Below, in pieces: positions 1 to 8,858 of a DNA stretch of 64,000 nucleotides. Below the pieces are notes generated by a model. The model made no database searches. It saw nothing but the letters and a program-made list of their open reading frames with translations, and was not told the origin of the DNA. The stretch covers positions 124,001 to 188,000 of the forward strand of contig NZ_JACJTT010000004.1 of NCBI RefSeq assembly GCF_014698825.1. Direction: 5' to 3'. Position numbers and translations under genes: made by a program. This DNA is from Richelia sinica FACHB-800 (lineage in GTDB: Bacteria > Cyanobacteriota > Cyanobacteriia > Cyanobacteriales > Nostocaceae). Numbering within the stretch: position 1 is the stretch's first letter; the number at the start of each line of letters is the position of its first letter.

Positions 1-1
1 G

Positions 2-2080
2 TATTACGTGCCAGAAGAAAACATTGAAGCAGAAAAATCCCAACCCCATTCCCAAACTAGATTACCAAATGAAAATATCCCCTTAGTTTGGGCCCAAAGT
101 TTATATTTTGTGGGACAAATGTTAGATGAAGGTTTAATAGCTATAGGTGATATTGACCCTTTAGGTAGACATTTGAGTGTGGGTAAACAGCGTGATGTTT
201 CTGTGCAAATTGCTTTATTAGCAGAAGATGAAGATTTACAGGCGCAGTTAGAAGTTTACGGGATTGAGACTCAAACACCCAATCAAGTTGAACCAATTCA
301 AATTAGACAAGCTGGGGAACTGGCACAAATTTATACCCAAATTGGCCGCAATGATAAATTGGGTTTAACTGGTCGTCCAGTGCGAAGATTAAGAACTCTG
401 ACTATTTCTAGAATCTTTCAAATTCGCAATCAAACACTTGTTTTCTTACCTGCTTTTTTAGATTCACAGCAGTTTTATTTAACATTAGATTATCATTTTT
501 TAGTTGACCAAATTAGAGGCGAACTGGCTTATATTCAGAAGTCTTGGAGTGATTTAGGTCGTCCAACTTTGACCTTAATGATTACCCGCACTATGTTGGA
601 AACTGGTGCAGAAGCATTATTAGAATTAATGCAGGAGTTGAAAAACGGCGTGTGTGGTGGAGTGAGAGTGAAGTTAGGAAGATTAAATCAGTTAATGCTC
701 ACCGCCGCTATTCAAAGAATAGATTTTATTCCTGAAGAAGAATTATCGCCTGCTCTAATTAAAAATGCAGGACTACGTTGCTACTATCTCACTTCCTATC
801 CAGAAAAAAATTGGCGATTAGGACACACTCAAGAGTTCCAAATGGAGTGTGAAACTAACTTAAGTTTATTGCTAAATCACTTACGAGAATCAGAAAATAT
901 TTATGAGCAAACAGAATTATTACAAACTCTAAAAAGATTACAAGGATTAGAATTTGATACCGGATATGGTGGGCCTAATTATCCAGTTACCGTTGGTGAT
1001 TTACTGGATGAAATTTACACCAAAGCAGGGTATTTAGGCTTGTGGGCTGTAGTCCGTCGGGCTGCGGCTTTGTTGCAAATGGTGGATATTGGTTTATCGG
1101 ATGCAGTCACCAGTTTGTTAATTCGGGGTAAGCAAATTGCTGTGGGCAGGGCTTACAGTGAATACTCCCTGATAGTTGTTCCCATGTCTCACACAGAAAT
1201 CGCTGACAAAATCAATAATTTTTGTCGTGAAGACATTCGCGATCGCGTCCTGACCCAAGAAATTTTAATTTATCTCGGTGTCTTAATCAAATCAGAACCA
1301 GAATTATTCCAAGGACTGCTGACACTGCGGGTCGGTTATCTCATCCTGCTAATTACCAGCGAATTAGCCCAGGAATTACACGCCACCCAAGACGAAGCTT
1401 ACGACCATTTAATGCAGTTGTCACCCTACGAAGTGAAAACCCGCTTACAGAAAGTTTTAACAGGCTACAGTCGCATGAGTAACCTGTTACGTCAGCAGGA
1501 ATCATTACACGTCAAGCAAAAAGAAAGTGATATTGCCTGGGTCGTCCTACCCATCATTGCCACAGAAATGGAAGTTCCATCGGGAGGATGGCGGAGATTT
1601 CGTCAAGCTGAAGGTGCATTAAATCGAGTCCCCCAGGACTTCTTTAAACAAGTGTGGTTGTTAATGCACCATTGTAAAGGCATTGTGATTGGCGATAAAT
1701 TAGAACGACGCAACCGTCTAGAAGGGGATTTGATGATTTCCGAAATGACAGCAGGAGAACGGAATTTTGCCCTGCGAATCGAACACCTGCTGAATAAAAT
1801 CGAAGCACCAGAATATCGTCAAGTCAATATTGAAGCATTAATGGAACTGAGTGCGATCGCTGCAAACAACCCCAACCTGCAAATTGAAGAATATATCGTT
1901 TTAGATGTATTAATAGGTCACGCAGTGCGGTTAGCATGGTTAGAGAATCATCCCGATCGGGGCGATCGCTACGATGAAGATAAAGCCTCCGCATGGCGGT
2001 ATTTTTACAACACCTCACCCCTTGATTCCGCTGGCTACATCTTAAAAGCCTTCCGATTCCTCACAGAATTTGTCAAATAA
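2..2080 (+). CDS. GH15 / phosphorylase-kinase regulatory-subunit-like protein, C-terminal part (5' end outside window)
   Basis: The reading frame is open to the left edge, so the GTG at 8 is probably an internal valine and about 690 C-terminal residues are visible. The segment near residue 26 (LVWAQSLYFVGQMLDEGLIA, then IDPLGRH) closely matches the region of eukaryotic phosphorylase kinase alpha/beta subunits that follows their GH15-like catalytic-fold domain. Cyanobacterial homologues are usually annotated as glycoside hydrolase family 15 protein, of about a thousand residues from memory. The visible part would be the PHK-type C-terminal region; the (alpha/alpha)6 glucoamylase-like domain would lie upstream. 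The substrate is unknown, and a role in polysaccharide metabolism is only inferred. No membrane segment is evident. An inverted repeat lies just after the stop codon. Confidence 0.75.
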   Translation, partial: YYVPEENIEAEKSQPHSQTRLPNENIPLVWAQSLYFVGQMLDEGLIAIGDIDPLGRHLSVGKQRDVSVQIALLAEDEDLQAQLEVYGIETQTPNQVEPIQIRQAGELAQIYTQIGRNDKLGLTGRPVRRLRTLTISRIFQIRNQTLVFLPAFLDSQQFYLTLDYHFLVDQIRGELAYIQKSWSDLGRPTLTLMITRTMLETGAEALLELMQELKNGVCGGVRVKLGRLNQLMLTAAIQRIDFIPEEELSPALIKNAGLRCYYLTSYPEKNWRLGHTQEFQMECETNLSLLLNHLRESENIYEQTELLQTLKRLQGLEFDTGYGGPNYPVTVGDLLDEIYTKAGYLGLWAVVRRAAALLQMVDIGLSDAVTSLLIRGKQIAVGRAYSEYSLIVVPMSHTEIADKINNFCREDIRDRVLTQEILIYLGVLIKSEPELFQGLLTLRVGYLILLITSELAQELHATQDEAYDHLMQLSPYEVKTRLQKVLTGYSRMSNLLRQQESLHVKQKESDIAWVVLPIIATEMEVPSGGWRRFRQAEGALNRVPQDFFKQVWLLMHHCKGIVIGDKLERRNRLEGDLMISEMTAGERNFALRIEHLLNKIEAPEYRQVNIEALMELSAIAANNPNLQIEEYIVLDVLIGHAVRLAWLENHPDRGDRYDEDKASAWRYFYNTSPLDSAGYILKAFRFLTEFVK

Positions 2081-2087
2081 ATTTAAC

Positions 2088-2128
2088 ACCCTGGCCATCA
2101 TGTTTCCAACAAACACCACCGCCAGGGT
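2088..2128. terminator. Inverted repeat between convergent genes, possible bidirectional terminator
   Basis: ACCCTGGC at 2088-2095 pairs perfectly with GCCAGGGT at 2121-2128 across a 25-nt loop. Read on the minus strand, the stem is followed by an AT-rich run (TTAAATTTATTT), which suits the end of the DUF1232 gene. On the plus strand no T-run follows. Confidence 0.45.
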
Positions 2129-2155
2129 ATGACAAAATTAGATGATTTAATCAAA

Positions 2156-2470
2156 CTACTTAATAGAAACAGCATCAACATCAATGGTGTTTGTGCTAGT
2201 CGTATTATCTTGATTTTGCTCACTACTACTCTGATTAGCATCACTCTGGCGATTTTTCCAGCTTTCCACCACTAATCCAGACACTTCCGACACCAGCAGA
2301 GTCAAAAGTAAAACATCGTCCAGTTCACCAACAATCGGGATAAAATCTGGAGCAATATCAAATGGGCTGACAAGATAAACTAATGTACCGATAATTACCC
2401 ACCAACGATATTTAGGGTTTCGTAGCAAATTACGATACCAAGAGTACAGAGATTGAACGGAAAATTTCAT
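2156..2470 (-). CDS. YkvA/DUF1232 family small membrane protein
   Basis: This 104-residue protein carries the DUF1232 signature: a hydrophobic stretch around residues 24-40 containing YLVSPFDIAPDFIP, followed by VGELDDVLLL. Members are small membrane-associated proteins of unknown biochemical role, found in many bacteria. The C-terminal tail (about residues 72-104) is Gln/Ser/Asn/Thr rich and looks disordered. It starts with ATG at 2470. It faces the upstream GH15-type gene convergently, and the exbB-like gene starts about 200 bp away on the other strand, so it appears monocistronic. The family call is solid; the function is unknown. Confidence 0.8.
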   Translation of the reverse strand: MKFSVQSLYSWYRNLLRNPKYRWWVIIGTLVYLVSPFDIAPDFIPIVGELDDVLLLTLLVSEVSGLVVESWKNRQSDANQSSSEQNQDNTTSTNTIDVDAVSIK

Positions 2471-2671
2471 GTTTGTAGCCTCAAGTTACCTTTTATTTTG
2501 ACAAATTATGCTTTAAACTTCCGGTGGGATAAACCGCCATAGTGTGTATTGAAGATGCTACTTGTCAGATAAAACTGACTCACTGTAGCTCACCCAAATG
2601 CCGAAAATGGCAATTAAAATCAAAATGCCTTGGCATAGTTGCTTTAGTAATGGAGGGAGGAAACTAACACA

Positions 2672-3487
2672 GTGGATATTTTAGAACTTTTCCAGAAAGG
2701 CGGGCCAGCAATGTGGCCCTTACTCACCTTGTCAATTTTGTCCCTAAGTGTAATTTTTGAGCGTTTATGGTTCTGGTTACGAATCTTGACGCAAGAAAAA
2801 GAAATAGTAGATCGTGTAATTGATGCTGCTGGTGAAAATTGGGAAATCGCTGCGACAATTGCCCAACAAGCAGTAGATCAACCCATTGGACGCTTTCTCT
2901 ATGCACCTTTACGCTTACAGAAAAGCGATGCCGAAACATTTCGACTAGCTTTAGAGTCTACTGCGGCTGAAGAACTAGCAGGAATGCGAAGGGGAGAAAA
3001 ACTACTAGAGGCTGTCATTGCCCTGTCGCCTCTGTTAGGGTTATTAGGTACTGTTTTAGGTCTGATTCAATCTTTGCGTTCAATTCGACTGGCTGATTTA
3101 GGCACAGAGGCTGCGGCTGGGGTAACAACAGGTATTGGGGAAGCTTTAATTAGTACCGCCGCAGGGTTAATAGTTGCAATTGTCAGTTTGGCATTCTATC
3201 GGTTATTTCAAGGCTTTGTTGTCAACCAAGTTAAAGTTTTTAACAAAGCAGGAAATGATATGGAATTGCTCTATCGTCAGTCTCCTCCAGACATGAGCAA
3301 AATCTCCTCAATTTTAGAACAAGAAGCAGCAAAGGAAAGTTTCACTCGTCCTCGGAAGCGGAATAAAAACAAATACTTGGATCATAACGAAACATCTTTA
3401 GAAGATAACGTAGCCACACTCCCCCCAGAAGATACTTTGACTAATGTAACTACTAATTCTGCTACACAACCAGAAGATGAAAGTTAA
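2672..3487 (+). CDS. exbB: MotA/TolQ/ExbB proton channel family protein
   Basis: The 271-residue protein has the ExbB/TolQ layout: one N-terminal membrane helix (about residues 14-36), a cytoplasmic segment, then two long helices (about 115-135 and 150-175). The second and third helices contain the conserved small-residue pattern [12 protein letters not shown] and [17 protein letters not shown]. ExbB forms the proton-conducting channel that energises TonB- or TolA-type transenvelope machinery. The GTG start at 2672 follows a strong GGAGG. It overlaps the exbD-like gene by 11 bp, so the two are translationally coupled. The last 60 or so residues are charged and low in complexity. No tonB or receptor gene is nearby, so the client is unknown. 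Confidence 0.9.
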   Translation: MDILELFQKGGPAMWPLLTLSILSLSVIFERLWFWLRILTQEKEIVDRVIDAAGENWEIAATIAQQAVDQPIGRFLYAPLRLQKSDAETFRLALESTAAEELAGMRRGEKLLEAVIALSPLLGLLGTVLGLIQSLRSIRLADLGTEAAAGVTTGIGEALISTAAGLIVAIVSLAFYRLFQGFVVNQVKVFNKAGNDMELLYRQSPPDMSKISSILEQEAAKESFTRPRKRNKNKYLDHNETSLEDNVATLPPEDTLTNVTTNSATQPEDES

Positions 3488-4193
3488 CCTACATACCCCA
3501 GTTGAAGAAGTACAAATTCAAATCATTCCTTTAATTGATGTTGTCTTTTGTATTCTCACATTTTTCTTACTTGCAGCACTCCAATTTACTCGTCAACAAG
3601 CCATCAATGTTGACTTACCTAAAGCGAGTACAGGTACAACTTCTGCTGCTAGTGCGGAAAGTAAAAATAACATTTTACCAGTTACCATTGATGCCATAGG
3701 TCAAACTTACATCGAAAAAGAACCTGTTAGACCAGAAGAATTAGAAGTCAGGTTAAGACAGTATGTACAAGCAAATCCTAATGGTGTTTTGGTTCTGAAT
3801 GCTTCACGTACAGCTACTTATAATGATGTAATTACTACCTTAGATTTGCTGCGGAAAGTAGGAGGAAATCGGGTTTCTTTAGGAATTATCCCAGGGGCTG
3901 GTCAACCATTAACTGGCATACCCAACTTCCCTAATAATCCGGTAGTTCCTATTCCTAATACCATTCCTGGTACCAATCCCCAAGGTAACGTTAATCCAGG
4001 AATTCCTGGTGATTTGAATAATTTTCCTCCATCTGGCAGTGGAGTTAGTCCCAGTGGAACTGTTCCAGTAATTCCTAATTCTGGTATTCCTCAAGTACCC
4101 CCACCACCTGGTAGTTCTTTGACAGTTCCTAACTCTGGTGTTCCGCAACCACCTGTAAATCCCCAAGGTACCAATTCCAATCCCCAAAGGTGA
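3477..4193 (+). CDS. exbD: ExbD/TolR family biopolymer transport protein with Pro/Asn/Gly-rich tail
   Basis: The first 140 residues form a standard ExbD: a short cytoplasmic start, one membrane helix (about residues 18-38, with the conserved aspartate in [18 protein letters not shown]), and a periplasmic domain containing [20 protein letters not shown]. It partners the overlapping exbB-like gene. The remaining 95 or so residues are very rich in Pro, Asn, Gly and Ser, with repeats such as PNSGIPQ and PNSGVPQ. Such a tail is not part of the core family and may span or anchor in the periplasm. A strong hairpin terminator follows the stop codon, so exbB-exbD is a two-gene unit. Confidence 0.88.
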   Translation: MKVNLHTPVEEVQIQIIPLIDVVFCILTFFLLAALQFTRQQAINVDLPKASTGTTSAASAESKNNILPVTIDAIGQTYIEKEPVRPEELEVRLRQYVQANPNGVLVLNASRTATYNDVITTLDLLRKVGGNRVSLGIIPGAGQPLTGIPNFPNNPVVPIPNTIPGTNPQGNVNPGIPGDLNNFPPSGSGVSPSGTVPVIPNSGIPQVPPPPGSSLTVPNSGVPQPPVNPQGTNSNPQR

Positions 4194-4222
4194 ATTGTAT
4201 TTTTCAAAATCAACATCTATAC

Positions 4223-4265
4223 TCCCCCTTCTTTCTCTTTCATAGGTGAAGCAGGGGGAATTTTT
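4223..4265 (+). terminator. Rho-independent terminator after exbD
   Basis: TCCCCCT at 4223-4229 pairs with AGGGGGA at 4253-4259 across a 23-nt loop, followed by a run of Ts at 4261-4265. It lies about 30 bp after the exbD stop codon. Confidence 0.75.
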
Positions 4266-4482
4266 CAGTATTTTAGAATTTGTTTATTTATTATTTTATT
4301 TAGTCATTGCTATAATTTCTATCATTTCAATTTGACAACAAATCTTAAAAATAAAGATATATGAAATAAATTTTCTGCACCCAAAAAACTAGTGGTAGGT
4401 TATTGATAATAGGTGCAAAAGTCAAAAATTTCCTCACTATCATCAAATTATCTCTCTAATCGCCATTCACGTTTCAGGGGTT

Positions 4483-4851
4483 GTGGCAATGAATCTGACA
4501 ACATTATTAATTGTTTGGTTAGTCACTGCTATTAGCTTGTGGCTGATTAGTAAATTACCACTAGGAGTAGAAATAGATACTCCTGGTAAAGTCATTATTT
4601 CCGCAGCAGTTTTGGGTATTATTACCACAGTAGTGAAGCCAATTCTCAAGTTAGTGTTTGCCGTACCAAATTTAGTCACCTTTGACTTATTATCTGGTAT
4701 CTTTACATTCTTGATTGCTGTGGTTTGCTTCAGCCTTGCGGCTTGGTTAGTAGAAGGATTTCGCTTACGTTATGGTCTTTGGAGTGCTATTTTAGGTGCG
4801 TTCGCACTCACAGTAATTAACAATCTCATTTACAAACTTTTGGGTGTTTAA
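4483..4851 (+). CDS. Phage-holin-4_2-like (PF04020 type) small membrane protein
   Basis: The protein is 122 residues with four predicted membrane helices (about 4-22, 35-58, 66-90, 95-118). The pattern of short loops with VKPIL and TVINNLIYKLL matches the bacterial Phage_holin_4_2 / YvlD-like family. Despite the name, chromosomal members are not known to be lysis holins and their role is unclear. The start could be the GTG at 4483 or the ATG at 4489, two codons apart. It stands alone, between the terminator of the exbBD pair and a repeat-containing gap. Confidence 0.7.
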   Translation: MAMNLTTLLIVWLVTAISLWLISKLPLGVEIDTPGKVIISAAVLGIITTVVKPILKLVFAVPNLVTFDLLSGIFTFLIAVVCFSLAAWLVEGFRLRYGLWSAILGAFALTVINNLIYKLLGV

Positions 4852-4870
4852 AGCAACCTAAATCATAACT

Positions 4871-4968
4871 TATAGCCGTAGACAAGATGGTTATGACATG
4901 AACCACAACTAAAACCTGAACACTGAAAGGCTTTTAGCACTGTCACCTGTCACCTGTCACCTGCTATA
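4871..4968 (+). repeat. MITE-like dispersed repeat, copy A (TATAGC...GCTATA ends)
   Basis: The element starts TATAGCCGTAGAC and ends CACCTGCTATA, so its ends form a short terminal inverted repeat (TATAGC/GCTATA). The core contains ACACTGAAAGGCTTTTA. Near the right end the heptamer TGTCACC is repeated three times in tandem. A second copy in the same orientation lies at 44154-44251, and inverted copies at 37197-37268 and 56161-56244. It has no coding capacity. Confidence 0.8.
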
Positions 4969-5119
4969 AAGTCATGAGATGTGCTCAAGAGTCATCAACA
5001 TCAAGTTAGTAAAACTCTAGTTTTTGACTCTTGAAAGCCAATTTTAGATGTGGAAATTGTTGGTTTATGCTTCACTATTTGTGGTGGATACAAATCTCAA
5101 ATCTAAAATTGGTGATGAA

Positions 5120-5827
5120 TTATTCCTGAGTAGAGGGAGGAGCAACGGCAGCACTGGATTGTTGTTGACGCTGCTCTCGTTTTTTGCGATCAGCAACTAG
5201 CATGTCTGCCATGACAATGAGAGCTTGAGCCATTTTGTCCAGATTTGAGCGATATAAATCTAAATCCTTGATGATTTTTTCCTCAGGCAGATGTAAACCA
5301 TTAGCGATCGCTTTGAGTGCTTCTGTTCGTTGTTTGTCATCCTTGACAAATTCAGAATCAGCAGATTCTAATAAAGAGAATAATCCTATCGCCAAGAGGC
5401 GACTATATTTAAAATTGCCATTTTGAGCGATCGTTTGCAGTTGCGCTTGCAAATCACCATCTCGATCTAACGGTGTAGCTTGACTCAACCAAGCAATTAA
5501 ATCTTTCCCTGGTAAACTTTGAGCCACACCTTGCAACCTTAAAGCATCCTGTCGATAGCGGTGTGGGTCTGCTTCCACTGCTTGACAAAGTGCATTAAAA
5601 ATTGATTCTTGATCCTGTTCTGGTTGATAGCCTTGCATGAAGCGATCAAAAGTAGTGACAACGCCCAAGGCATAAATGGAATTGTAGCTAAAATCAGCAT
5701 TGACTGACAGCAGATGCATTTCCACCATCAACTCTTCTACCACCCGACGGTAAATCGTATTGATTGGACGGGTATGAAGGCTGTAGAAAGTTCGCTTTGT
5801 ATCAGAAACAGTACGGACGTTATTCAC
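5120..5827 (-). CDS. thf1: Thylakoid formation protein Thf1 / Psb29
   Basis: The 235-residue protein has the full Psb29/Thf1 signature: VRTVSDTKRTFYSLHTRPIN at residues 4-23, then YRRVVEELMVEMHLL and YALGVVTTFDRFMQGY. Psb29 acts at thylakoids in photosystem II assembly and repair, and interacts with FtsH proteases in cyanobacteria and plants. The C-terminal 30 residues (KKREQRQQQSS) are polar and probably a disordered or coiled tail. The start codon is GTG at 5827. The gene diverges from a CpcT/CpeT-family gene with a 143-bp shared upstream region. Confidence 0.95.
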   Translation of the reverse strand: MNNVRTVSDTKRTFYSLHTRPINTIYRRVVEELMVEMHLLSVNADFSYNSIYALGVVTTFDRFMQGYQPEQDQESIFNALCQAVEADPHRYRQDALRLQGVAQSLPGKDLIAWLSQATPLDRDGDLQAQLQTIAQNGNFKYSRLLAIGLFSLLESADSEFVKDDKQRTEALKAIANGLHLPEEKIIKDLDLYRSNLDKMAQALIVMADMLVADRKKREQRQQQSSAAVAPPSTQE

Positions 5828-5970
5828 AAGGAAAATCTTAAGGGCGACGTATTCTTATTCTCTAGTTTAAATGCTACTTTGCCAAGTTATAGATTCATCG
5901 GCGTTGGTTCAAAAAATTTCTGGAAAAATTACGTGTCATAATAAAGGCTGTTCGAGAATTTACTACATTT

Positions 5971-6567
5971 ATGAGTTTGTCACCACAGCTAATCACTTTA
6001 GGTCACTATCTGGCTGGGGAATTCGACAATCGAGAACAGGCCATAGCCGAACCAATTTGGTACGTCCATTTACGTTTGTGGCAAAGAATAGTCCCTCTAT
6101 TTCTGGAAGATAGTATTACTCTGTTTGCAGAGCAAGCCAACATTGTCAAACTTGACCAGCCTTACCGACAGAGGATTATGCGGTTAAGGGTCTCACCTCA
6201 TGGTGACAATTCTCTGCAAGTCCAGTATTACATGCCGAAAAATCCAGATGCTCTCAGAGGTGCAGGAAGCAACCCTGCTTTACTTCATCATTTATCCCCT
6301 GATGCTTTAGATTTGCTACCAGGCTGTATACTTTCAGTGACTCAAAGCACAGTTACCCCAAAAGAATATAAATTCGTTGCGTCCCAACCCACAGGTAGCC
6401 TTTGCCGCTTTACTTATCTTGGTAATACTATACAGGTGTCTTTAGGATTTGAGGTGACAGCAAACCAATTCCTTAGCTACGACAAAGGAATTGATTCAGA
6501 GACCGGAAAAGCCACTTGGGGAGCAGTGACCGGCCCTTATCGCTACACCAAAAGGCTAGAATATTGA
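5971..6567 (+). CDS. CpcT/CpeT family chromophore (bilin) lyase
   Basis: The 198-residue protein matches the CpcT/CpeT family (DUF1001): an early LGHYLAGEFDNREQAI motif, then WYVHLRLWQR, then a beta-barrel-like body with PYRQRIMRL and a CRFTYLG segment. Family members attach phycocyanobilin or phycoerythrobilin to Cys-153-type sites of phycobiliprotein beta subunits. Nostocales carry more than one paralogue, and I cannot tell whether this is the functional CpcT or a less characterised relative, so no symbol is given. It diverges from thf1, consistent with a photosynthesis setting. The ATG at 5971 was chosen because the family motif begins directly after it. Confidence 0.82.
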   Translation: MSLSPQLITLGHYLAGEFDNREQAIAEPIWYVHLRLWQRIVPLFLEDSITLFAEQANIVKLDQPYRQRIMRLRVSPHGDNSLQVQYYMPKNPDALRGAGSNPALLHHLSPDALDLLPGCILSVTQSTVTPKEYKFVASQPTGSLCRFTYLGNTIQVSLGFEVTANQFLSYDKGIDSETGKATWGAVTGPYRYTKRLEY

Positions 6568-6612
6568 GTATTTGTCTATAATTTAGGCTTAATTTCTCAG
6601 CCAAAATTTTGA

Positions 6613-6981
6613 TTAACTAGTGGTGGTACTGGATTGAATGTTTAAAGCTTCTGCTTCAGTTTCAAAAATTTCAAATACCGTATCCATCATTGTCACTTCA
6701 AAAACCAACTTGGCTTCTGGGTGAACATTACAAATACGGAAACTACCTTTGACTCTATCAGCATCACGCATTCCGGCTACCAAAGAAGTTAAACCAGAAC
6801 TATCAATAAAGTTAACTTGAGCTAAATTGACAACTACATGACGACTGAGTTTAGAAATACATTCCTGTAATTTCAGGCGAAATTGCCATGCAGTAGTGAT
6901 ATCTAGACGACCCGAAGGTGTTAAAACAATCACAGTCGTGCCGTCTTCGGTGGTATGGGTTTTTTGGTCTATATTAATCAC
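6613..6981 (-). CDS. STAS-domain anti-sigma factor antagonist
   Basis: This 122-residue protein is a single STAS domain of the SpoIIAA/RsbV type. The phosphoacceptor loop reads IDSSGL, with the serines at residues 61-62, and the beta strand before it is VVVNLAQVNF. Such proteins bind anti-sigma kinases when unphosphorylated and release sigma or output partners. The GTG start at 6981 is preceded by a good GGGAGG. No RsbW-like kinase or PP2C phosphatase is nearby, so the partner must be encoded elsewhere. The C-terminus ends in a Ser/Thr run. Confidence 0.88.
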   Translation of the reverse strand: MINIDQKTHTTEDGTTVIVLTPSGRLDITTAWQFRLKLQECISKLSRHVVVNLAQVNFIDSSGLTSLVAGMRDADRVKGSFRICNVHPEAKLVFEVTMMDTVFEIFETEAEALNIQSSTTTS

Positions 6982-7381
6982 AGTACCTCCCTTGAAGATT
7001 ACCCTGAAGATAAACTACTGGTTGATATTGAATGTCAGCGGTGAGTCAGAATCAACTGCTCTAATGTCAACTGGTAGTGAGATTGAATTTAGTCATTTTT
7101 ACCAGAGTACAAGTTACTTGGCTCACTTGTTCAAAAATGGTATAGCACAGATTTGTAAATTTACAAAGTCGCTATGATAAGTACCACTATGTTGGCAAAG
7201 TGGATACATGTAGTAGTTTAACTCACTCAGCGCATACTGAATTAGCCAATGAAGTAAAGGAGTAGGCAATAACTGGGAATTATTGACTGATGTGCAGAGT
7301 CATCAATACAAAATCGCCTAATTTCAATTCCAAATTGATGAACTCGGCACACCTGTTAGCGTCAATACTCACAACTCAGAA
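6982..7381. other. 400-bp intergenic region, no gene recognised
   Basis: The region lies between the STAS gene's start and the hemF copy 1 stop, both genes being on the minus strand. I see no convincing coding frame. GCCTAATT at 7316-7323 and AATTAGGC at 7380-7387 form a widely spaced inverted repeat overlapping the hemF stop; without a T-run I do not call it a terminator. Confidence 0.5.
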
Positions 7382-8422
7382 TTAGGCATGTTTCCAGTTA
7401 ATCCAATCTTGAGGCTTGAGGAAGGTGTCATATAATTCTGCTTCTGGGGAATTGGGTTCTGGTTGATAGCCATATTCCCAACGTACTAGGGGAGGAAGGG
7501 ACATAAGAATGGATTCTGTCCGGCCATTGGTTTGCAGACCAAAAATTGTACCCCGGTCATAAACCAAGTTAAATTCCACATATCTGCCGCGACGATAAAG
7601 TTGGAAATTTCTTTCGCGATCGCCATACTCCATACCATGTCGCCGTTCGACAATCGGTGTATAAGCTGGTAAGAAGGCCTTGCCACTATCTTGAATAAAG
7701 GCAAATAAATCTTCCCAACTCCGCTGTGGTATGGGTTTGAGTTGGTTACTGTAAACCGCAGCAGGACCTTGAGGATCGGGTCCACGGTACAAAGTACCTT
7801 GACCATCTTGGTAGTCAAAGAACAAGCCACCAATGCCTCTAGTTTCACCGCGATGCTTCAAATAGAAGTATTCATCACACCAACGCTTAAATACTGGGTA
7901 ATATTCAGGATAATGTTGGTCACAAGCTTGCTTGAGAGTGCTGTGAAAATGGGCAGCATCCTCAGCAAAGGGATAGTAAGGTGTTAAATCGGCTCCGCCA
8001 CCAAACCACCACACTGGGCCGGCTTCAAAATAGCGATAATTGAGGTGGACAGTGGGCACATAGGGATTGCGGGGATGTAATACCAAAGAAGTACCAGTGG
8101 CATAAAAACCATGACCTGCGGCTTCTGGACGTTGAGCGAGAATGGAAGGAGGGAGATGAGAACCCCAAACTTCAGAAAAGTTTACACCTGCTTGTTCAAA
8201 AATAGCCCCTTCTCGCAAAATACGCGATCGCCCACCACCACCTTCTGGACGTTCCCAACTATCTTCTTGAAACTTACCAACACCATCTAAAGTCTCTAAA
8301 GCTTGAGTGATTTCCTCTTGCAGCTTTTTCATAAATTGGCTCACCCTAGCCTGAGCATCTGGTGCTGGCAGAGACTTAGAGGATTCTGTTGTGAGAGTGG
8401 GGGTTTGCGCGTTGATCAACAT
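7382..8422 (-). CDS. hemF: Oxygen-dependent coproporphyrinogen III oxidase, copy 1
   Basis: HemF converts coproporphyrinogen III to protoporphyrinogen IX using O2, upstream of both heme and chlorophyll. The 346-residue length is normal. The family core is intact: [42 protein letters not shown] and the C-terminal [17 protein letters not shown] with [16 protein letters not shown]. An N-terminal extension of about 25 residues is polar and variable. A second hemF lies 6 kb away (14553-15623); the two are clearly alike through the core but differ in the first 40 residues and in charge pattern. This copy stands alone with long gaps on both sides. Confidence 0.96.
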   Translation of the reverse strand: MLINAQTPTLTTESSKSLPAPDAQARVSQFMKKLQEEITQALETLDGVGKFQEDSWERPEGGGGRSRILREGAIFEQAGVNFSEVWGSHLPPSILAQRPEAAGHGFYATGTSLVLHPRNPYVPTVHLNYRYFEAGPVWWFGGGADLTPYYPFAEDAAHFHSTLKQACDQHYPEYYPVFKRWCDEYFYLKHRGETRGIGGLFFDYQDGQGTLYRGPDPQGPAAVYSNQLKPIPQRSWEDLFAFIQDSGKAFLPAYTPIVERRHGMEYGDRERNFQLYRRGRYVEFNLVYDRGTIFGLQTNGRTESILMSLPPLVRWEYGYQPEPNSPEAELYDTFLKPQDWINWKHA

Positions 8423-8644
8423 AGATTCCCGAACCTAAAGTTACAATTGCCCAAAAGCGACAAATTTTTGAGTTACTAAATTTTTCGGCAATCAGAGCCA
8501 AAAATCTTGCTCAATTTGCCAAAATTGCTTTTCTTTTACTGGTCGAGCATTTACACATCGATGGGCATGACTAGAGCTATTGTCCCTCAAATGCGTATAG
8601 GCTTGTATATTAACCAAGTTTTTTTTGAAATTCTGGCTCAAAAT

Positions 8645-8666
8645 ATTCTGGTAGTCGTACCAGAAT
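8645..8666. promoter_or_regulatory. Perfect inverted repeat (9-bp arms), possible operator
   Basis: ATTCTGGTA at 8645-8653 is the exact reverse complement of TACCAGAAT at 8658-8666, with the 4-nt loop GTCG. No T-run follows on either strand, so a protein-binding site is more likely than a terminator. It lies about 220 bp upstream of hemF copy 1. Confidence 0.4.
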
Positions 8667-8810
8667 TCAGTTACTTAGTCTAGAAGATGGGGAGTCACAA
8701 TAGCTATTAGTTTACAAACCGTTATTTATTGTCAATACTTCCCATTCAAGGAAGTATTTCCCCATTTTCCCCAGCAGACAAATTGAATTAATCGCAAATT
8801 AACTTTTGTA

Positions 8811-8826
8811 ACCGGAAATTTCCGGT
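8811..8826. promoter_or_regulatory. 16-bp perfect palindrome upstream of the SRPBCC gene
   Basis: ACCGGAAATTTCCGGT is fully self-complementary and ends 32 bp before the GTG start at 8859. The position and symmetry suit an operator for a dimeric regulator; I do not recognise the regulator. Confidence 0.4.
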
Positions 8827-8858
8827 ATTCATCAGCTTGATAATGCAGGATCACGAAA

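Larger units (their letters stand above)
8423..8858. other. 436-bp divergent intergenic region between hemF copy 1 and the SRPBCC gene
   Basis: No coding frame is supported. The region must hold promoters for both neighbours. It contains two perfect dyads described separately, a 9-bp-arm hairpin at 8645-8666 and a 16-bp palindrome at 8811-8826. Confidence 0.5.

Noticed and set aside
3909-4187. 92-codon minus-strand frame opposite the exbD tail
   Set aside because: It is the antisense of a repetitive low-complexity coding region, with no start signal or family match.
4483-4851. Holin-like protein as evidence of a prophage
   Set aside because: No other phage gene is nearby, and this family is widespread as ordinary chromosomal membrane proteins.
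4941-4963. Tandem TGTCACC heptamers considered as a CRISPR-like array
   Set aside because: The units are 7 bp, adjacent and without spacers; they belong to the MITE-like element.
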